Counted from the stretch's first letter, positions 12,466-23,498 are shown. The stretch is DNA of 64,000 bases from Neckera pumila (GCA_963969595.1 OZ018408.1:6755823-6819822); one strand, 5' to 3'. Made by a program: numbers and translations. Notes: a model not told the origin generated them from the letters alone.

Positions 12466-12900
12466 TATTACACTAATGGATCATTTATACCACCAAAACA
12501 ACATTCAAATGGCCATTGGATACGTGAAAAAGCAGGATATGGTATATATAATCCATCTAAAGAAGAAATCCAAATCTCTAAAAGACTACCAGGACTACAA
12601 ACTTGTTTTAGAGCTGAGCTAATGGCCATACATAAAACACTTTGAATAATCACTACAAGATATCCAAATGAACCAGCACATATATTCACTGACTGTCTAA
12701 ATTGTCTGTATGTAATTAATACACAACTAAAACACCCCACGCTGCACCGCAACCACGCTGATAAAACCATATTAGAATCTATGGTAGTAATGCTTCAGAG
12801 TTGAACAGAAATCACAACAATTTCCAAAATCAAAGCCCACATTAATATTGTACGTAATGAAAATGCAAACAAACTTGCCAAAAATGGTACAACAAAGGAA
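12466..12900 (+). pseudogene. LINE RNase H domain
   Basis: Type I RNase H signature: SYYTNGSFIPP (first catalytic Asp replaced by Asn at 12475-12477, AAT where GAT is expected), CFRAELMAIHKTL (catalytic Glu), HIFTDCLNCLYVI (second Asp), and KIKAHINIVRNENANKLAK (final His/Asn-Glu region). The Asp-to-Asn change is a single G-to-A transition that would abolish activity. A TGA at 12643 and a TGA near 12801 also interrupt it. In LINEs this domain removes element RNA from the RNA-DNA hybrid. Confidence 0.8.
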
Positions 12901-13199
12901 TAAAAATTTGCCTCTAAACCATATGAATTTGCACACACTACGCCATTCTATTACCAAAAAGACGAATGGCCAAGCCCAATCCATCGACCGGATAAAGGAC
13001 CGGTTAGATGCCTACAAACATACATCAATAAACAAGAATGTGATAAAAATATAGAAATATTGGCACAAAGATTTCCTAACATTAGCAAATGGACACTCAA
13101 TCGTGATATAGATAATGACCTCTCTAATGAATTTTGGTCCAACCCTGACATAACAAATTCACAAAAAACAAGTCTATTAAAATTCCGCACTGGTCAATA

Positions 13200-13597
13200 A
13201 GGTAACTCCCCCCATTCCCGACCACTGACCCATTCCCAACCTATAGGTGCATGTATTTCCGACCACACTTAAAATGCGGGTCTTTTTTGTTTTCAAAGTT
13301 GGAACTAATAAATACGTGACACATGTCCCAAGTTGTGAAAAAAAAAATAGGAAATAATGATTAGATAAAAAGTTATTGAATGGTCGGAATTGGAAGACTC
13401 TATACATTGACCATGGGTCCGGCGCACTTTTTGCCTCCCAAAATTCATAGTAATTTCAATTCAAGCAATAAAATTACAATTTTTTTTTGCAATCCATGTC
13501 ATTTCTATTGATGTACCTCTGAAAAATATTTGTTTTGCCTTCACTACTCCAGATCATGTCGGAATTCCTTATTTGGTCTGTTATAGGGGGGGTACCT
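13200..13597. mobile_element. 398-bp TA-flanked MITE inside the LINE
   Basis: The insert begins AGGTAACTCCCCCC and ends GGGGGGTACCT, an imperfect inverted terminus. TA lies on both sides (13198-13199 and 13598-13599). The LINE frame reads Phe-Arg-Thr-Gly-Gln immediately before it and Met-Gly-Asn directly after. Counting one TA, the excised length (400 bases) exactly explains the frame difference between the two sides. The interior shares long stretches with the element at 23117-23498 (for example 'ttggaagactct...acattg' and 'ctcccaaaattca'). A TA duplication points to a Tc1/mariner-type non-autonomous element. Confidence 0.8.
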
Positions 13598-13600
13598 TAC

Positions 13601-14316
13601 ATGGGAAATGCTAGAAAACAACTATTTTTTGGTGTGGAAAGATTTCCATCAATCACATGCTCTATATGTAGATCACAAGATATAGACACATGGCTCCATG
13701 TACTTCTAAAATGTAATCAGCAACATATCCATGCTCTCAGAGTAAAAAGACATAACAAAGCAGTATGGGAACTACGGAAGCTAATTATATCCAACAAAAA
13801 AAGTAGATTCTATACCCTGATGAATACAGGTACATTCAACAACAATCCACAAGAAAATACTGTCCCTTCCTGGCTCTTACCTTGCTCTTGCGAAAGACAA
13901 AGATGTCACTGTAATGCTAGATTCAAACTAGACATCCTTTGTGTTAAAGGACTTCCATACCAAAATAATCCACCAACTACCCCAAATAACAATATCACTA
14001 TACAGTTCATAGAATTCACATACACTAATGATCAATTCTCACAAATAACAACAGATAACAAAATCCAAAAGTACCAACCATTAATCAATAACATTATGGC
14101 CTAAGGATGGAATGTAGACCCACTTATTGTCATGACCGCAGGAGCTAGGGGAACAACACATGCTCCATCAATGAAACTTCTTGAAAACAAACTCAACCTA
14201 CTAGAAACCGTTGTGAAACATACTTTTAAAACAATCAACACCATTGCCATACAATATGCTGGATCAGTCATCCTATATAAAAGAAAAATAGAAAACAACC
14301 AACTCCCACTTGAATA
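13601..14316 (+). pseudogene. LINE CCHC finger and restriction-like endonuclease
   Basis: After the MITE, the frame gives a C-x2-C-x9-H-x4-C finger (CSICRSQDIDTWLHVLLKC), followed by RVKRHNKAV, which matches the Arg/Lys-His motif of R2-type endonucleases. Next come a Cys-rich stretch, RFKLDILCV (PD position, here LD), IQFIEFTYTND (acidic catalytic position) and KIQKYQPLI (the K..KY helix). A TAA at 14102-14104 then interrupts, and the same frame continues with GWNVDPLIVMTAGARGTTH to TAA at 14315. This is the PD-(D/E)XK order seen at the C terminus of R2 and Dualen elements. A simple RT-linked zinc finger without nuclease activity is the alternative. Confidence 0.65.
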
Positions 14317-14556
14317 AGACATTGTTTTAAACATCCCTCTCCATGGCACATATAATGCACACCCACATACTTCTTAATCCTAGTTACTTTTAATTTTGGT
14401 TACTTGTAACTAAAGTATCTATTCTCGAAAGGGAAGTGTAGTTTTGCATCAATGGCCCTTGATCCACTGGACAACAGCTCATTGTCATTACGAACAGACA
14501 CTTTATTCACGCCGACCTTCTTTGAAGACCAGAGTTCTTATCTATCTATCTATACA

Positions 14557-15943
14557 TGGGGACAACACGGTAAACCAATAGTAAAGAAAGCCACTTGGAG
14601 AAGCCATTGAAGATGTGTCATTAGGCAAATCCACTATATGACTGCTCATTGTTTTCTTTTCATTGTGTGTGTGCTTATTTTGTGGGCGATCCTACTACAG
14701 TATCCCTTGTTGATACCAGATAAGCTTTGGAAGTGAATAGAGGTATCCACTAAATAGTGCCAGCAGAGTGCAAGGAGGATAACTATGAGATTCAAAACTC
14801 AATACCAATTTTTTTTGGAGCATGCAATTGGTTAAAAACTCCATATGAAACTCCACATGAAACTCAATGAATACGGAGTACTTAACAAATATTATACATC
14901 TCTAATATCTCTCCATTTGGGGGTCAAAGTTCTCAGCCTTCACGCCTTGTCTTCTAATTGCTAAAAAATAGTAGTTTTAATTTATCTAAATTCCAATTTC
15001 CAATCAATAATGAGAGTGCATACCGGTACCTTACTGGGTTTCATGCCTCAATAATCAACGAGTACAACAAAGTCTGTTGAACACGTTGATCTGAGAGGCA
15101 TGATCCCACTACCGGTATTATTTCAGATGAAATCACTAGCTTCTTCATAGATGGGTTCACTTCGTACCATATTAAAGTTTTGATCCTTGGCGAGTTAACT
15201 TATAATACTGATCGACTGTGCATAGACAAGAACGCATTATGACGTGCAACCTTCAATTTGCAAGTCCTGAACATTTCAATTAAGCAGGCACGGCATTCCT
15301 TCTACACAATCAAGCAACACATAATACTACATCATTATTTGCAAGTTGCATAACAGGGTGACTTAACACTTGCACACGATTAGTAAAGAAACTTCAAAAA
15401 ACTGGACGTAAGGAAGAAGATACATCAACCGTTAGCGACCTGATCCTCTCTCCTTCACCAACCCTTGTTACCAACAGCAACTCATCCACTCAGCTGGTCT
15501 TCAAGCAGAAAAAGGAGTAAGCATGACTTTGCTAAGTGTCTATGGCCACTCGCCTTTGAATGGACTGTCCAATTATAGTGGCCTACCCCCTCCCAATTTG
15601 GAATTGCATAAGAATATCATACATATTGAATAAAATTTGTTCTCGACAGATTTGGTTCTCGTATCCACAGTGATCTCTCCTCAGCTCTACAGCGACCTCC
15701 CAGAATTCACACTCCTACGTATGGGTCAAAATGCTTAAAGCAATGGAAAGACTATCCTCAACTACAATCTCAGACTAAATGTAGACACACAGGCACGATT
15801 CTTGAGACTTGATTTTCATTTAGAGAGATTAAAGCAGCAACCCAAAGTCTAACGTATACCACGACAATTCAAAGTGCAGTAATGCGGCAATAGGTTGCAT
15901 CCTTTTGTACATTAAATATACAAGGAAGGCCAGCCAAGAAGGC
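14557..15943. other. Intergenic, no gene seen
   Basis: No supported gene. It holds the 3' flank of the LINE and the region downstream of the GT61 stop codon. A weak inverted match with 'ccggta' and 'catgcct' lies around 15022-15118. Confidence 0.5.
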
Positions 15944-17670
15944 TCACCACCCAAGTTGAGCGCGTAATGAGGACCTCTGCTTCTGCACATCGCGAAGAAG
16001 CGTCTCCAGCTGCACCAAGTCAATCTGCAGGGGCTGCCGACGAGCATAATTCTTGCACCACATCATGCTGAAGCACACATCCCAACCCAAGAGAGAGGTC
16101 ACTCGCATCCACTTGCTGTCAGGAGGTCTGGCACCGAGCAATGGATACACATCGATACCAACAGCATGTGTGAAGTTCCGGAACGCATCCGTGTGGTACA
16201 GATACGGGAAGACTTCCACCACAACTGCCTTTGGTCTTGCGAAGAGGAAATTCACGTTCTGGGATCCATGCGGAACGAGGAACAAGTCATCCGCTGCTAC
16301 AGTCCGCACTTGCTCGCAAAAGCTCCCAATTCCACCGGAGCGATGCTCCACGGGTACCACGAGAGTCCGTTCCATCACCTTCCCCGCGTCAAGCTTATTA
16401 ACAAGCTTGCGTGATCCCGAGCTTCGATCCAACACCACTGCTCGACTGATTGGCCATGAGGCATTTCTGGCTTCAATGTTGCAGTAACGCAATACCTGTT
16501 GGAAGAGAGCATTGCTTGAATCACGTCAGCAAGCATTAGATGAAGGGCAAAAATATGTGAACACGTCCAGAAAGCTGGTGAGATAGAAAAAAACGGTAAC
16601 GATGACATATAAATCTTAAAAGGGACACCAAGCCTCAACTGAAAGGCAAGAAATATGTGAAAACGTCCAAAAGCTGGTAAGAAAGAAAACCCGGTAACGA
16701 TGACATGTAAATCCAGATGACATGTGCATCTTGGAGGGGCATCAAGCCTCAAATGGAAGGCAAGAAATATGTGAACACGTCCCCAAAACTGGTAAGAACG
16801 GAAAAACAGTAACGATGACATGCAAATTCAGATGGCATGTAAATCTTGGAAGGGCATGTCCAAAATCCAGTTGAGGTACTTGTGAACAATTACCTGAGAT
16901 CGCAACCATGAGTTCGTCTCCTCGTTAGGGACGTACTTCACATGCGTAGGACCGGAGAACAGCACGGCGTCTTTGAAGCAGATGGAGTCGTCTTTGTCAA
17001 TCGGCAGGTTGTGAAACCTAATTGTGAGGCCAAACGCCGTCAACAGCCCCTTGCCCCACACGGAGACATCGCTCTGTGCAGCAAACCACTGCAGATTCGC
17101 GGTTTGATTGAGAAACTGCTTGAGCAGTAGCGCAGGGATGAGCTTCTCGGCTTCGTGATGAGGGTTGGGTTTTCCCGCAGGGAGGAAGCGTTGATCGAGA
17201 ACGAGGCTAAACCCTTGCACCCAATGCCACCCCTCGTTGCAATGGGCGTCCGCCTCCACGGGAACGGTCAGCTTCTCCCCAAGGAAGCGCATGAACTTGG
17301 GCAAATTGGAGATTCGCTTCTCATGGTTGCAGAGTCGTACCTTGTCAGATGCGAAGCAAATGTTTTGGACGCGAGGAAAGCACTCCGTGTTGCACTCTCC
17401 GGTGCAGTAATGGTGGGCATTGAGGAAAGGGGTTGTAGAGCATGAGTGGTGTACAACCGGATCCCCAGGGTAGTGACTCGGAAGCGATGTGGGGGAGAGA
17501 AGGACGGCGACGGTGAGCAAGAACAGGAAGACGAGACACGCGCTCACCAGATTGCGGATACTTAGACGTGAGAGAGAATTCAGGCGCGTCCTTGTCATCC
17601 ATGCACAGAGGTCGCGCTCCAAGTTGCCCTTGCAGCGCTTTCGCCTCTTGCTCGACCCCGAGGGAAGCAT
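15944..17670 (-). CDS. GT61 family glycosyltransferase, Golgi type II
   Basis: Two exons on the minus strand: 17670-16894 and 16495-15944. They join in phase 0 (CTCAG|GT donor, CAACAG acceptor) to give 442 residues. The N terminus is basic and followed by one hydrophobic segment at about residues 41-60 (LVSACLVFLFLLTVAVLLS), as in a Golgi signal anchor. The lumenal part has Cys-rich text, then the GT61 (DUF563) C-terminal core: DDLFLVPHGSQNVNFLF and AVVVEVFPYLY, the usual HG..x..N and EVFP signatures. Plant GT61 enzymes add arabinose, xylose or GlcNAc to xylan or N-glycans; which one this does cannot be told. Length fits the family. A telobox cluster lies just upstream of the ATG. Splice sites were inferred by eye and keep the frame. 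Confidence 0.85.
16545..16860. repeat. Tandem repeat in the GT61 intron
   Basis: About three units of 100-114 bp fill the single GT61 intron (16496-16893). The phrase 'aatatgtga(a/c)aacgtcc...aactggtaagaa...cggtaacgatgacat' recurs from 16553, 16653 and 16767. The units differ by small indels. No coding role. Confidence 0.8.
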
Positions 17671-17707
17671 TTACATCGCCTGGGCAGACGCCCAACCTCC
17701 AAGCAAT

Positions 17708-17726
17708 CAAACCCTAAACCCTAAAC
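17708..17726 (-). promoter_or_regulatory. Telobox upstream of GT61
   Basis: AAACCCTAAACCCTAAAC lies about 40 bases upstream of the GT61 start codon. Plant telobox motifs (AAACCCTA) are bound by TRB/Purα-type factors and are common in promoters and 5' leaders of growth-related genes. Placement in the likely leader supports the chosen start. Confidence 0.6.
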
Positions 17727-18226
17727 GAGGTTGGATGTTCACTACCGGAGAGCAACTTGGTTTAGGATCGCAAAATCTTCAGAGCTCATAGGGGGTCGTT
17801 GCCAATGGGAGAGTTCCCAGACTTCTGCTTCAATAATGGAGGTTTTGAAAGTTCTAGTGAGGGCCTAATACTTTGAGACGCAATTCTGGGGCTTCGGATC
17901 ACACCGTCGCATGAAAATTTGAAAATGAATGGCAGAGTCGCATGGCTGAAATCGTAAATTGTGACAACCCTAAAAGCTGCTATCATAGTTCAAGACTCGT
18001 GCTTTGAGAAAGGAGGAAATCTGAATGTTCTATAGTTGTAGAGAGGCAATTCTGGAGCTCGAAATCGCAAAGGGCTGATTTAGAACGGAACAGGAGAGTA
18101 GCAGGGCTGAAATCGTGAACTGCGACCCCCAAAGATGACCAATTGCTGTCTTCTGCAGTCACCTTCAAACTCACGTGCTCGTTGCTCGTCAGAATCTACA
18201 CCATTAGTAGATTATAGCTTGTACAA

Positions 18227-18266
18227 TTAGGGCACGATGCTTTAAAACCCTAAACCCTTTCTCTTC
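18227..18266 (+). promoter_or_regulatory. Telobox promoter block, copy 1
   Basis: The string 'ttagggcacgatgctttaaaaccctaaacccttt' holds two telobox-like cores about 80 bases upstream of the PRMT3-like ATG. The same string, with one change, recurs at 19100-19138. Confidence 0.6.
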
Positions 18267-18327
18267 CGTGCAACTTTCCTGGCCCAAAATCCTATATCCG
18301 AGAACGTAGTGTGAATTTGTTGCATCG

Positions 18328-20640
18328 ATGTCTGTTGCAACCGCAACAATGTCTGCGTCGATGAAACTTCCGCTGGAAATTGACAGCGATGACGTGGAGA
18401 TTGGGAAGAATGGCAGGCAGCAGGGGAGGAAGATGATCCTGCACGTTGCTTTTTCTCTAGAGATGCGCTTCTTTCTCCGAAGGCTGTTTTACAGCAATTT
18501 GTGGAAGTGCTCTTGTTGGATTTGCTGAAGCTGCGAGCTGACATTTACGACGCACGGGTTCGCATCAACTTCATTCGATCAAAGGTAAAATATTCTTCTC
18601 GTCGTAAGCAACTCGCAACACATCAAAACAATGCAAATCGTATTTGATTTGCGTTCATGTTTGGCGCTCTCTAGGTGGCTGAATCTGGAGATTGGAGTGC
18701 TGGAGCTTGCCTGGAGTTACAAAAGTCCCTTGCATGCTTGACCAAGTAAAAGGGAACAGTTACTGCTTGCATGGGAAGACGACAAGTTTCTGACGCATTC
18801 TTGCTCCCTTGCTCTACAAGATAAAGATGACGTTGCGTTGAATGCTGCGGAGAGGACTCCTCAAGAATTTGAAAGAGGAGGAAATGGAGAGAGAAAAAAA
18901 GGAAATACAAAACAATGTCGAATTCGATTCGTTATCTTCACCTAAATTTCCACTTTTTCCTTCTTGATTAAAGTTATTTACTTCAAGAATTCGTTTAGTA
19001 AATGTAACTGTATTTAGTGAAATTTCATGCATTGGAGGAGGTTTAGAAGGACGTTCAGTGACCTCCACAGACATGTATGCAATTGGAGACTTCGGGAAAT
19101 TAGGGCACGATGCTTTAGAACCCTAAACCCTTTCTCTACCCTCCAAAACCCTAAAACCCGATTACGCTTTGGGCCAGGGAAGGTGTTTTTGCACCCAAGT
19201 CATGAAGGTGTTTCTGCTGTGGGGCGAAGAACTGGATACCGCAATGGTGAGCCTTTGTCTGTTGATATTATCATCTCCGCAAGGTGACCAGGAAGTCTCC
19301 GTCAAGTGCTCAATGGAACTGAACCAAGTTTTTTCAAGAAGTACAAGAGGGATCTGAAGGTTCCATTTGCCGAGGTAGCGAAGGGGGAGGCTCGGAAGGT
19401 GAAGGACTATTTGGTTCTTGCAGCACCTGTGAGATTCATCTTGGGATGGTCTCTGACAAGGCTGAGACTCTCAGCTTTTGTTTAAAATTTTCACGGATAT
19501 ATTATCATGAATCTATGCAGGATGCTTTAGTTTATGATGTTTCTTATTATGTGACTAAGGACTATTTTGGTTATTATAGTACCTTTGGGGTTCATCGAGA
19601 GATGCTCAATGACAAGGTTTCGGTTGCAGATTGTGAACTTTGTTTCTAAATTTTTCGCTGATGTCTTATCATGAAGAATTTGGTTCTGAAATATTTGAGA
19701 TAGCAGGGTTTCGAGCTAGCTCTTTAAGTTAGATTGGACACCTGTTACTCAAATGAGTCATAAGGTGTCATAAATGCAATGGATCATTTTAATCTTTTTA
19801 TCTCACCTCTAGTCGCACATAATGTTTGTTCAAGTTTAAACCTTGTTATCGCAAGCTTATTGCTTTGACTGTGCAATCTACAGTGGCCCTTATCTGACTG
19901 CTGTTTAGCTGATTCTCAAGGAATCAGAAAGTCAGCGCTAACGATGTCAGGAATAATCTTTGTAGTACTCCCATGGTTCTGCATGGGAAAAGAAATCCTT
20001 GATTTCTCAGAAGTTCCTTCATGACTTGGGTGCATTGCAATTAGCCAAGGCGAATTGTTTCTTGAAAGGTGTTACTTCTCAGCAGGGTGTCAGGACTGTA
20101 GTCAGGCATTGTGAAGAGCGCAATTCAACCATGACCGTGGAAGTTCACTGAGTTGATGCTCTCGTCAGTGAATGGATGGGGTATTGCTTTGAGTCCATGT
20201 TATCATTTGTGCTCCATGCACGTGACCGCTGGTTATAACTGGGTGGTGCTATTCTTCCTGATAGTATATGCCACTATTGAGGAATCTTCTTCGAATCTAT
20301 TGCTCTCATTTTTGCACTTAACATGGCTCATTTGATTATGTTGGGTTCCTTGTGGTTCTTCTGAGGTTTGTCATTTTGGAATTGACTTGGCTGTTGTTTC
20401 AGTATGGAACTGGATTTGGCAAAGGAGAAACAAGTCTGTTCTTCTGGGAAAATGTGTATGGTTTCAATATAGCTTGTGTTGGAGAAGAAGAACCATCGAT
20501 GGTGTCGACAATAAAGATGCTATAACTATCTATTCCCTCATTCAGGTGTTGTCAACTCTTTTCAGTCCAATGATGTGCTCTTGTAACAGGCAGGGAACTG
20601 ATTTGTAGAATTGATGAGTCTGTTCATGAAGAAAGCAGTG
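18328..20640 (+). pseudogene. PRMT3: PRMT3-type protein arginine methyltransferase, decayed
   Basis: Pieces of a type I arginine methyltransferase with the PRMT3 layout lie in order on the plus strand. An acidic N terminus (LEIDSDD, then GDWEEWQAAGEEDD in a shifted frame, near 18378-18435) leads to INFIRSK|VAESGDWSAG across a probable intron 18585-18674, matching the PRMT3 zinc-finger flank. WEDDKFL follows (about 18770). YFGYYSTFGVHREMLND is the methyltransferase entry (19561-19614). VDALVSEWMGYCFESMLSF is the double-E loop (20151-20207), and GKGETSLFFWENVYGFN belongs to the barrel (about 20407-20457). Frameshifts in the first exon, stops after ARDRWL and HY, a lost finger Cys (CFFS) and no visible SAM-binding GxGxG exon make it a pseudogene. 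PRMT3 normally methylates ribosomal protein uS5. Confidence 0.75.
19100..19161 (+). promoter_or_regulatory. Telobox promoter block, copy 2 (inside PRMT3 relic)
   Basis: Repeats the copy-1 string 'ttagggcacgatgctttagaaccctaaaccctttctct', followed by a further 'aaaaccctaaaaccc'. It sits within the PRMT3-like relic, between its N-terminal and catalytic pieces. A promoter-proximal fragment therefore seems to have been duplicated or inserted there. Confidence 0.55.
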
Positions 20641-22073
20641 TTAAATACAAATATTGTATTTCCTTGAACTCTTATATATGTACTAGCTTCCCACATCCAT
20701 GCTACAGCCATGTACATGAATGGGCCTGTTGTCTGGTTTCATACTGGTTTCATACAACAGTTTTGCATAGAGAAACCGGTTTTTCTCGCTTCGCCCCATT
20801 CCCCAAGATGCATTGGTCGCAAGCAATTCTCATGTTTAGGTATCTTATTGCATTATGTGCACATGATTTAAGGTTCTGAGAGAGTGGACAAAGAGAAAAC
20901 TGGTAGTGAAGGCTGCCCAGTGGTGCGATCACGGGATGTATTTGCATTGCACGCAGCCATCTTTGTATAGATGTTTCTTAAAAACAAGTGTTTTTGCCTG
21001 TAGGAATGCCATTAGGACCTGGCCTGTTCAGATGTTTAGACACCTAAAGAGCTTTTTGCATCATTCTTACATGCATGCACTGATTTGGTACAATTGCCTT
21101 TTCTGAAAGGTTGAGACCTATTTGAAATCTGCCGGATCAGAAGATGCAAAAGCACTGAGATTAGTGTGCTTGCAATAATTATTTCTTCAATCATAAGAAA
21201 GTGTAATAATTATTATCGTTGTACCACCATTATGTGCTAATTACGTAATACAGAGTAACATTTATGTGCTAATTTATCTGGACATTTACTCCTGAATCAC
21301 CTTAATTCAGTAGGGATTTCACAAAATCAGGAGTCAATCGCAAGTAGCATTAGAAATGTAGCAGTGAGCTCTTGTGCATATGTAATGAGACTAACAGGAT
21401 CAACAGTTTGCCAATAGTAGTAGGATCTATAGCCTTAAAGCCAGAGTGACATACAGGACATTGCTAACTTGAGAGGTTTCTGAGAAGTTATGAGCTCCTT
21501 GATTATCCATGGATCTTGACTAGTCATGGCCTTTTACAATGAAAGAGCACAAGCTTGCATGGCTGAAGAGTATCAGTGTATGCTCCTTAAACAGTGGACA
21601 CTCACAATAGCAATACTTGGATGCATGTGTCTATTCATGAGCTGATCCTCATGTATTATGCCGTTTGCTTGCAGGAGAAGCAGAGCCTTCACAAGGTTGA
21701 ATACCATTGAACTACCCTTGTTTGACAGGATGCAACCATGTTTAAATCATCTTACATATGCATTCTCTGAGGTGAGTTACCTGAAATATTGTGTGCAGAT
21801 TTGGAGAATTCTGATGGAGCCCACAGCATGGTCATGAGACAGCAAAGGAAGCCTTGAGACTGTTCCTTGGGTCACAAGGATTTAGTGCTAATTTAAATTT
21901 GGTGCTCCACTTGACAATTTGGACTGTTCAGTCAAGAGCATATTTTTATCAGTACAATGGGGCAGCAAAGACTACTGTAGTGGTTAAGAATAAAGACAGG
22001 ATGATGGGTGCAGCAATGTCTTCCAGAGCGTTTGCAAGAACCACTGCAAAGCTTGTAGCAAGATGGATCTCAG
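20641..22073. other. No recognisable gene
   Basis: Downstream of the PRMT3-like relic no further methyltransferase text was identified. The region may hold decayed 3' exons or untranslated sequence. Confidence 0.4.
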
Positions 22074-22075
22074 TA

Positions 22076-22359
22076 AGGTGGGTACACCCAAATCCACCAC
22101 TGATCTTAAACTGCCATCTATACTCTGTACATCTCCAAAATCAGTTTTGTACCTATGTGGAAGAAACACTTTTAGAGTCAAACTTTGTTCCTTAATAACT
22201 TTTGTATATAGTATCCAAATGCTACGTTCTTTGGTGCGTTGGAACCTCCTTTCACTTGTCAACAAGACGGTATGAAAATCTGACCAACCTAGTAACAGTA
22301 ACTAGGCAACAGTAACTAGGCACCGTACCAATTTGTGGCAGTTTTGGGTGTACCCACCT
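22076..22359. mobile_element. 284-bp TIR MITE (AGGT termini)
   Basis: Perfect 17-bp inverted termini: AGGTGGGTACACCCAAA at 22076 and its complement ending at 22359. TA lies on the left (22074-22075); the right flank is GA, perhaps a mutated TA. The AGGT terminus and TA flank match the elements at 13200-13597 and 23117-23498. No coding content. Confidence 0.75.
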
Positions 22360-22361
22360 GA

Positions 22362-23114
22362 CATCATAATATTAAATCCAGTAGCTGGGGTTTGCAGTCA
22401 GGTGATTTGAGTGCTCAGCAAGTCTATTCCATCAGCAACAATCTGCCCATCTGAATTGAAACCAGAGTGCAAGCTGCTTCAATAAATCAGTCCCGCACAC
22501 TATATATGTGACCTTACATTCCCAAGGGGTTGGGCACATGCTCATGAAGTACAAAGAGACAACTGTACGGCCTCAGACCACTTATACAACTGCCTGATTT
22601 AGAAGCTAACGACGGCTGCAAGTTGCAGAATCTTTCCAAAGAAGTGGACAATGGCTGCAAGTACAGAAGCTTTCTAAAGATGTGAGCAATTAGTGACAAG
22701 CAATGATCTTGTGTGGGTCAGCATTAAGGGAGCAATGATCTTGTGTGGGTCAGCATCCATGTACCCAATGGTGTCCCTTTTTAGGAAACACAATTCTAGG
22801 CAGATCGTACATGGTTTATTATTTCAATCATAAAATAATAAGCTATGTTTGGCATGTCTACATTGAAGTTCTGAAAGGGACATCCCTTCCCAGAAAAAGA
22901 TGCCATTGGGTACATGGATGCTTTAGGGTGCTTGTACCTTACATTCAACTAGTCCATCTCCATAACATTCTCGCAGACACCCTTATGTATGCTTGTTTGT
23001 CCTTTTGTTGTAATACTGTTTATGCAATTGTCTACCAACTGCTCCACCTTTTCACTCTTGAATATAGTGAAATGGGATTTATAAACACAAAAGATGGCAT
23101 CTCAATGTTGACTT
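22362..23114. other. Intergenic, no gene seen
   Basis: Contains a short direct repeat ('gcaatgatcttgtgtgggtcagcat' at about 22701 and 22732) and a frame of 125 codons at 22745-23122 starting from ATG. I do not recognise that frame, and it runs into the adjoining MITE. Confidence 0.4.
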
Positions 23115-23116
23115 TA

Positions 23117-23498
23117 AGGTAGAAGCACCAGTTGTCAACCATGCCCAATTCCCAACCTGTAGGGTGTGCTATTTCCAACCTTAGGTTGGAAAATAGGCTT
23201 GGACTGTTGTTTTTCTGTCCTTTTCAAGATTGGGACCAATATGGTTATAACACATGTCCTGAAGTAGTGAGCATCCTTGAACAATCAGAATTGGAAGACT
23301 CTAGACATTGCCTACTAGTGAAATGCACTTTTTGGCTCCCAAAATTCACTGTAATTTAATTTTGGGAATTTAAAATTTTAAAATTTTTGTAGTCTCCATA
23401 TTTCCTATCTTCTTACATGGGAAAAATTTCCAACACCTCATATTGCACACAATCTGCTCCAAAACTCCTTAAATGATCGACTACTGGTGCTTCTACCT
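23117..23498. mobile_element. 382-bp TA-flanked MITE
   Basis: Starts AGGTAGAAGCACCAGTTGTC and ends with the near-perfect complement (GACTACTGGTGCTTCTACCT), inverted termini of about 20 bp with one mismatch. TA flanks both ends (23115-23116, 23499-23500). Internal stretches match the MITE in the LINE at 13200-13597, so both belong to one family. Confidence 0.85.

Larger units (their letters stand above)
6797..14556 (+). mobile_element. Dual-endonuclease LINE (Dualen/RandI-like), decayed
   Basis: This is a collinear set of plus-strand remnants of one large polyprotein: 2A-like motif (6869-6895), AP-type endonuclease (7446-8320), reverse transcriptase (8982-10854), RNase H (12466-12900), CCHC finger plus restriction-like endonuclease (13620-14316). 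Frame changes and stops separate the parts. Several stops fall where a conserved Trp or Gln is expected, consistent with C-to-T/G-to-A decay. The 3' end is probably the TATC-type simple repeat near 14540-14556. The 5' end is uncertain. Most plant LINEs (L1 and RTE clades) have only the AP endonuclease. Having both endonucleases is typical of Dualen/RandI elements, known chiefly from green algae. It cannot be active in this copy. Confidence 0.75.

Noticed and set aside
19027..19420. Possible Brix-domain or ribosome-biogenesis exon (text like KVKDYLVLAAP)
   Set aside because: Only a few residues fit; the neighbouring pieces fit PRMT3 far better.
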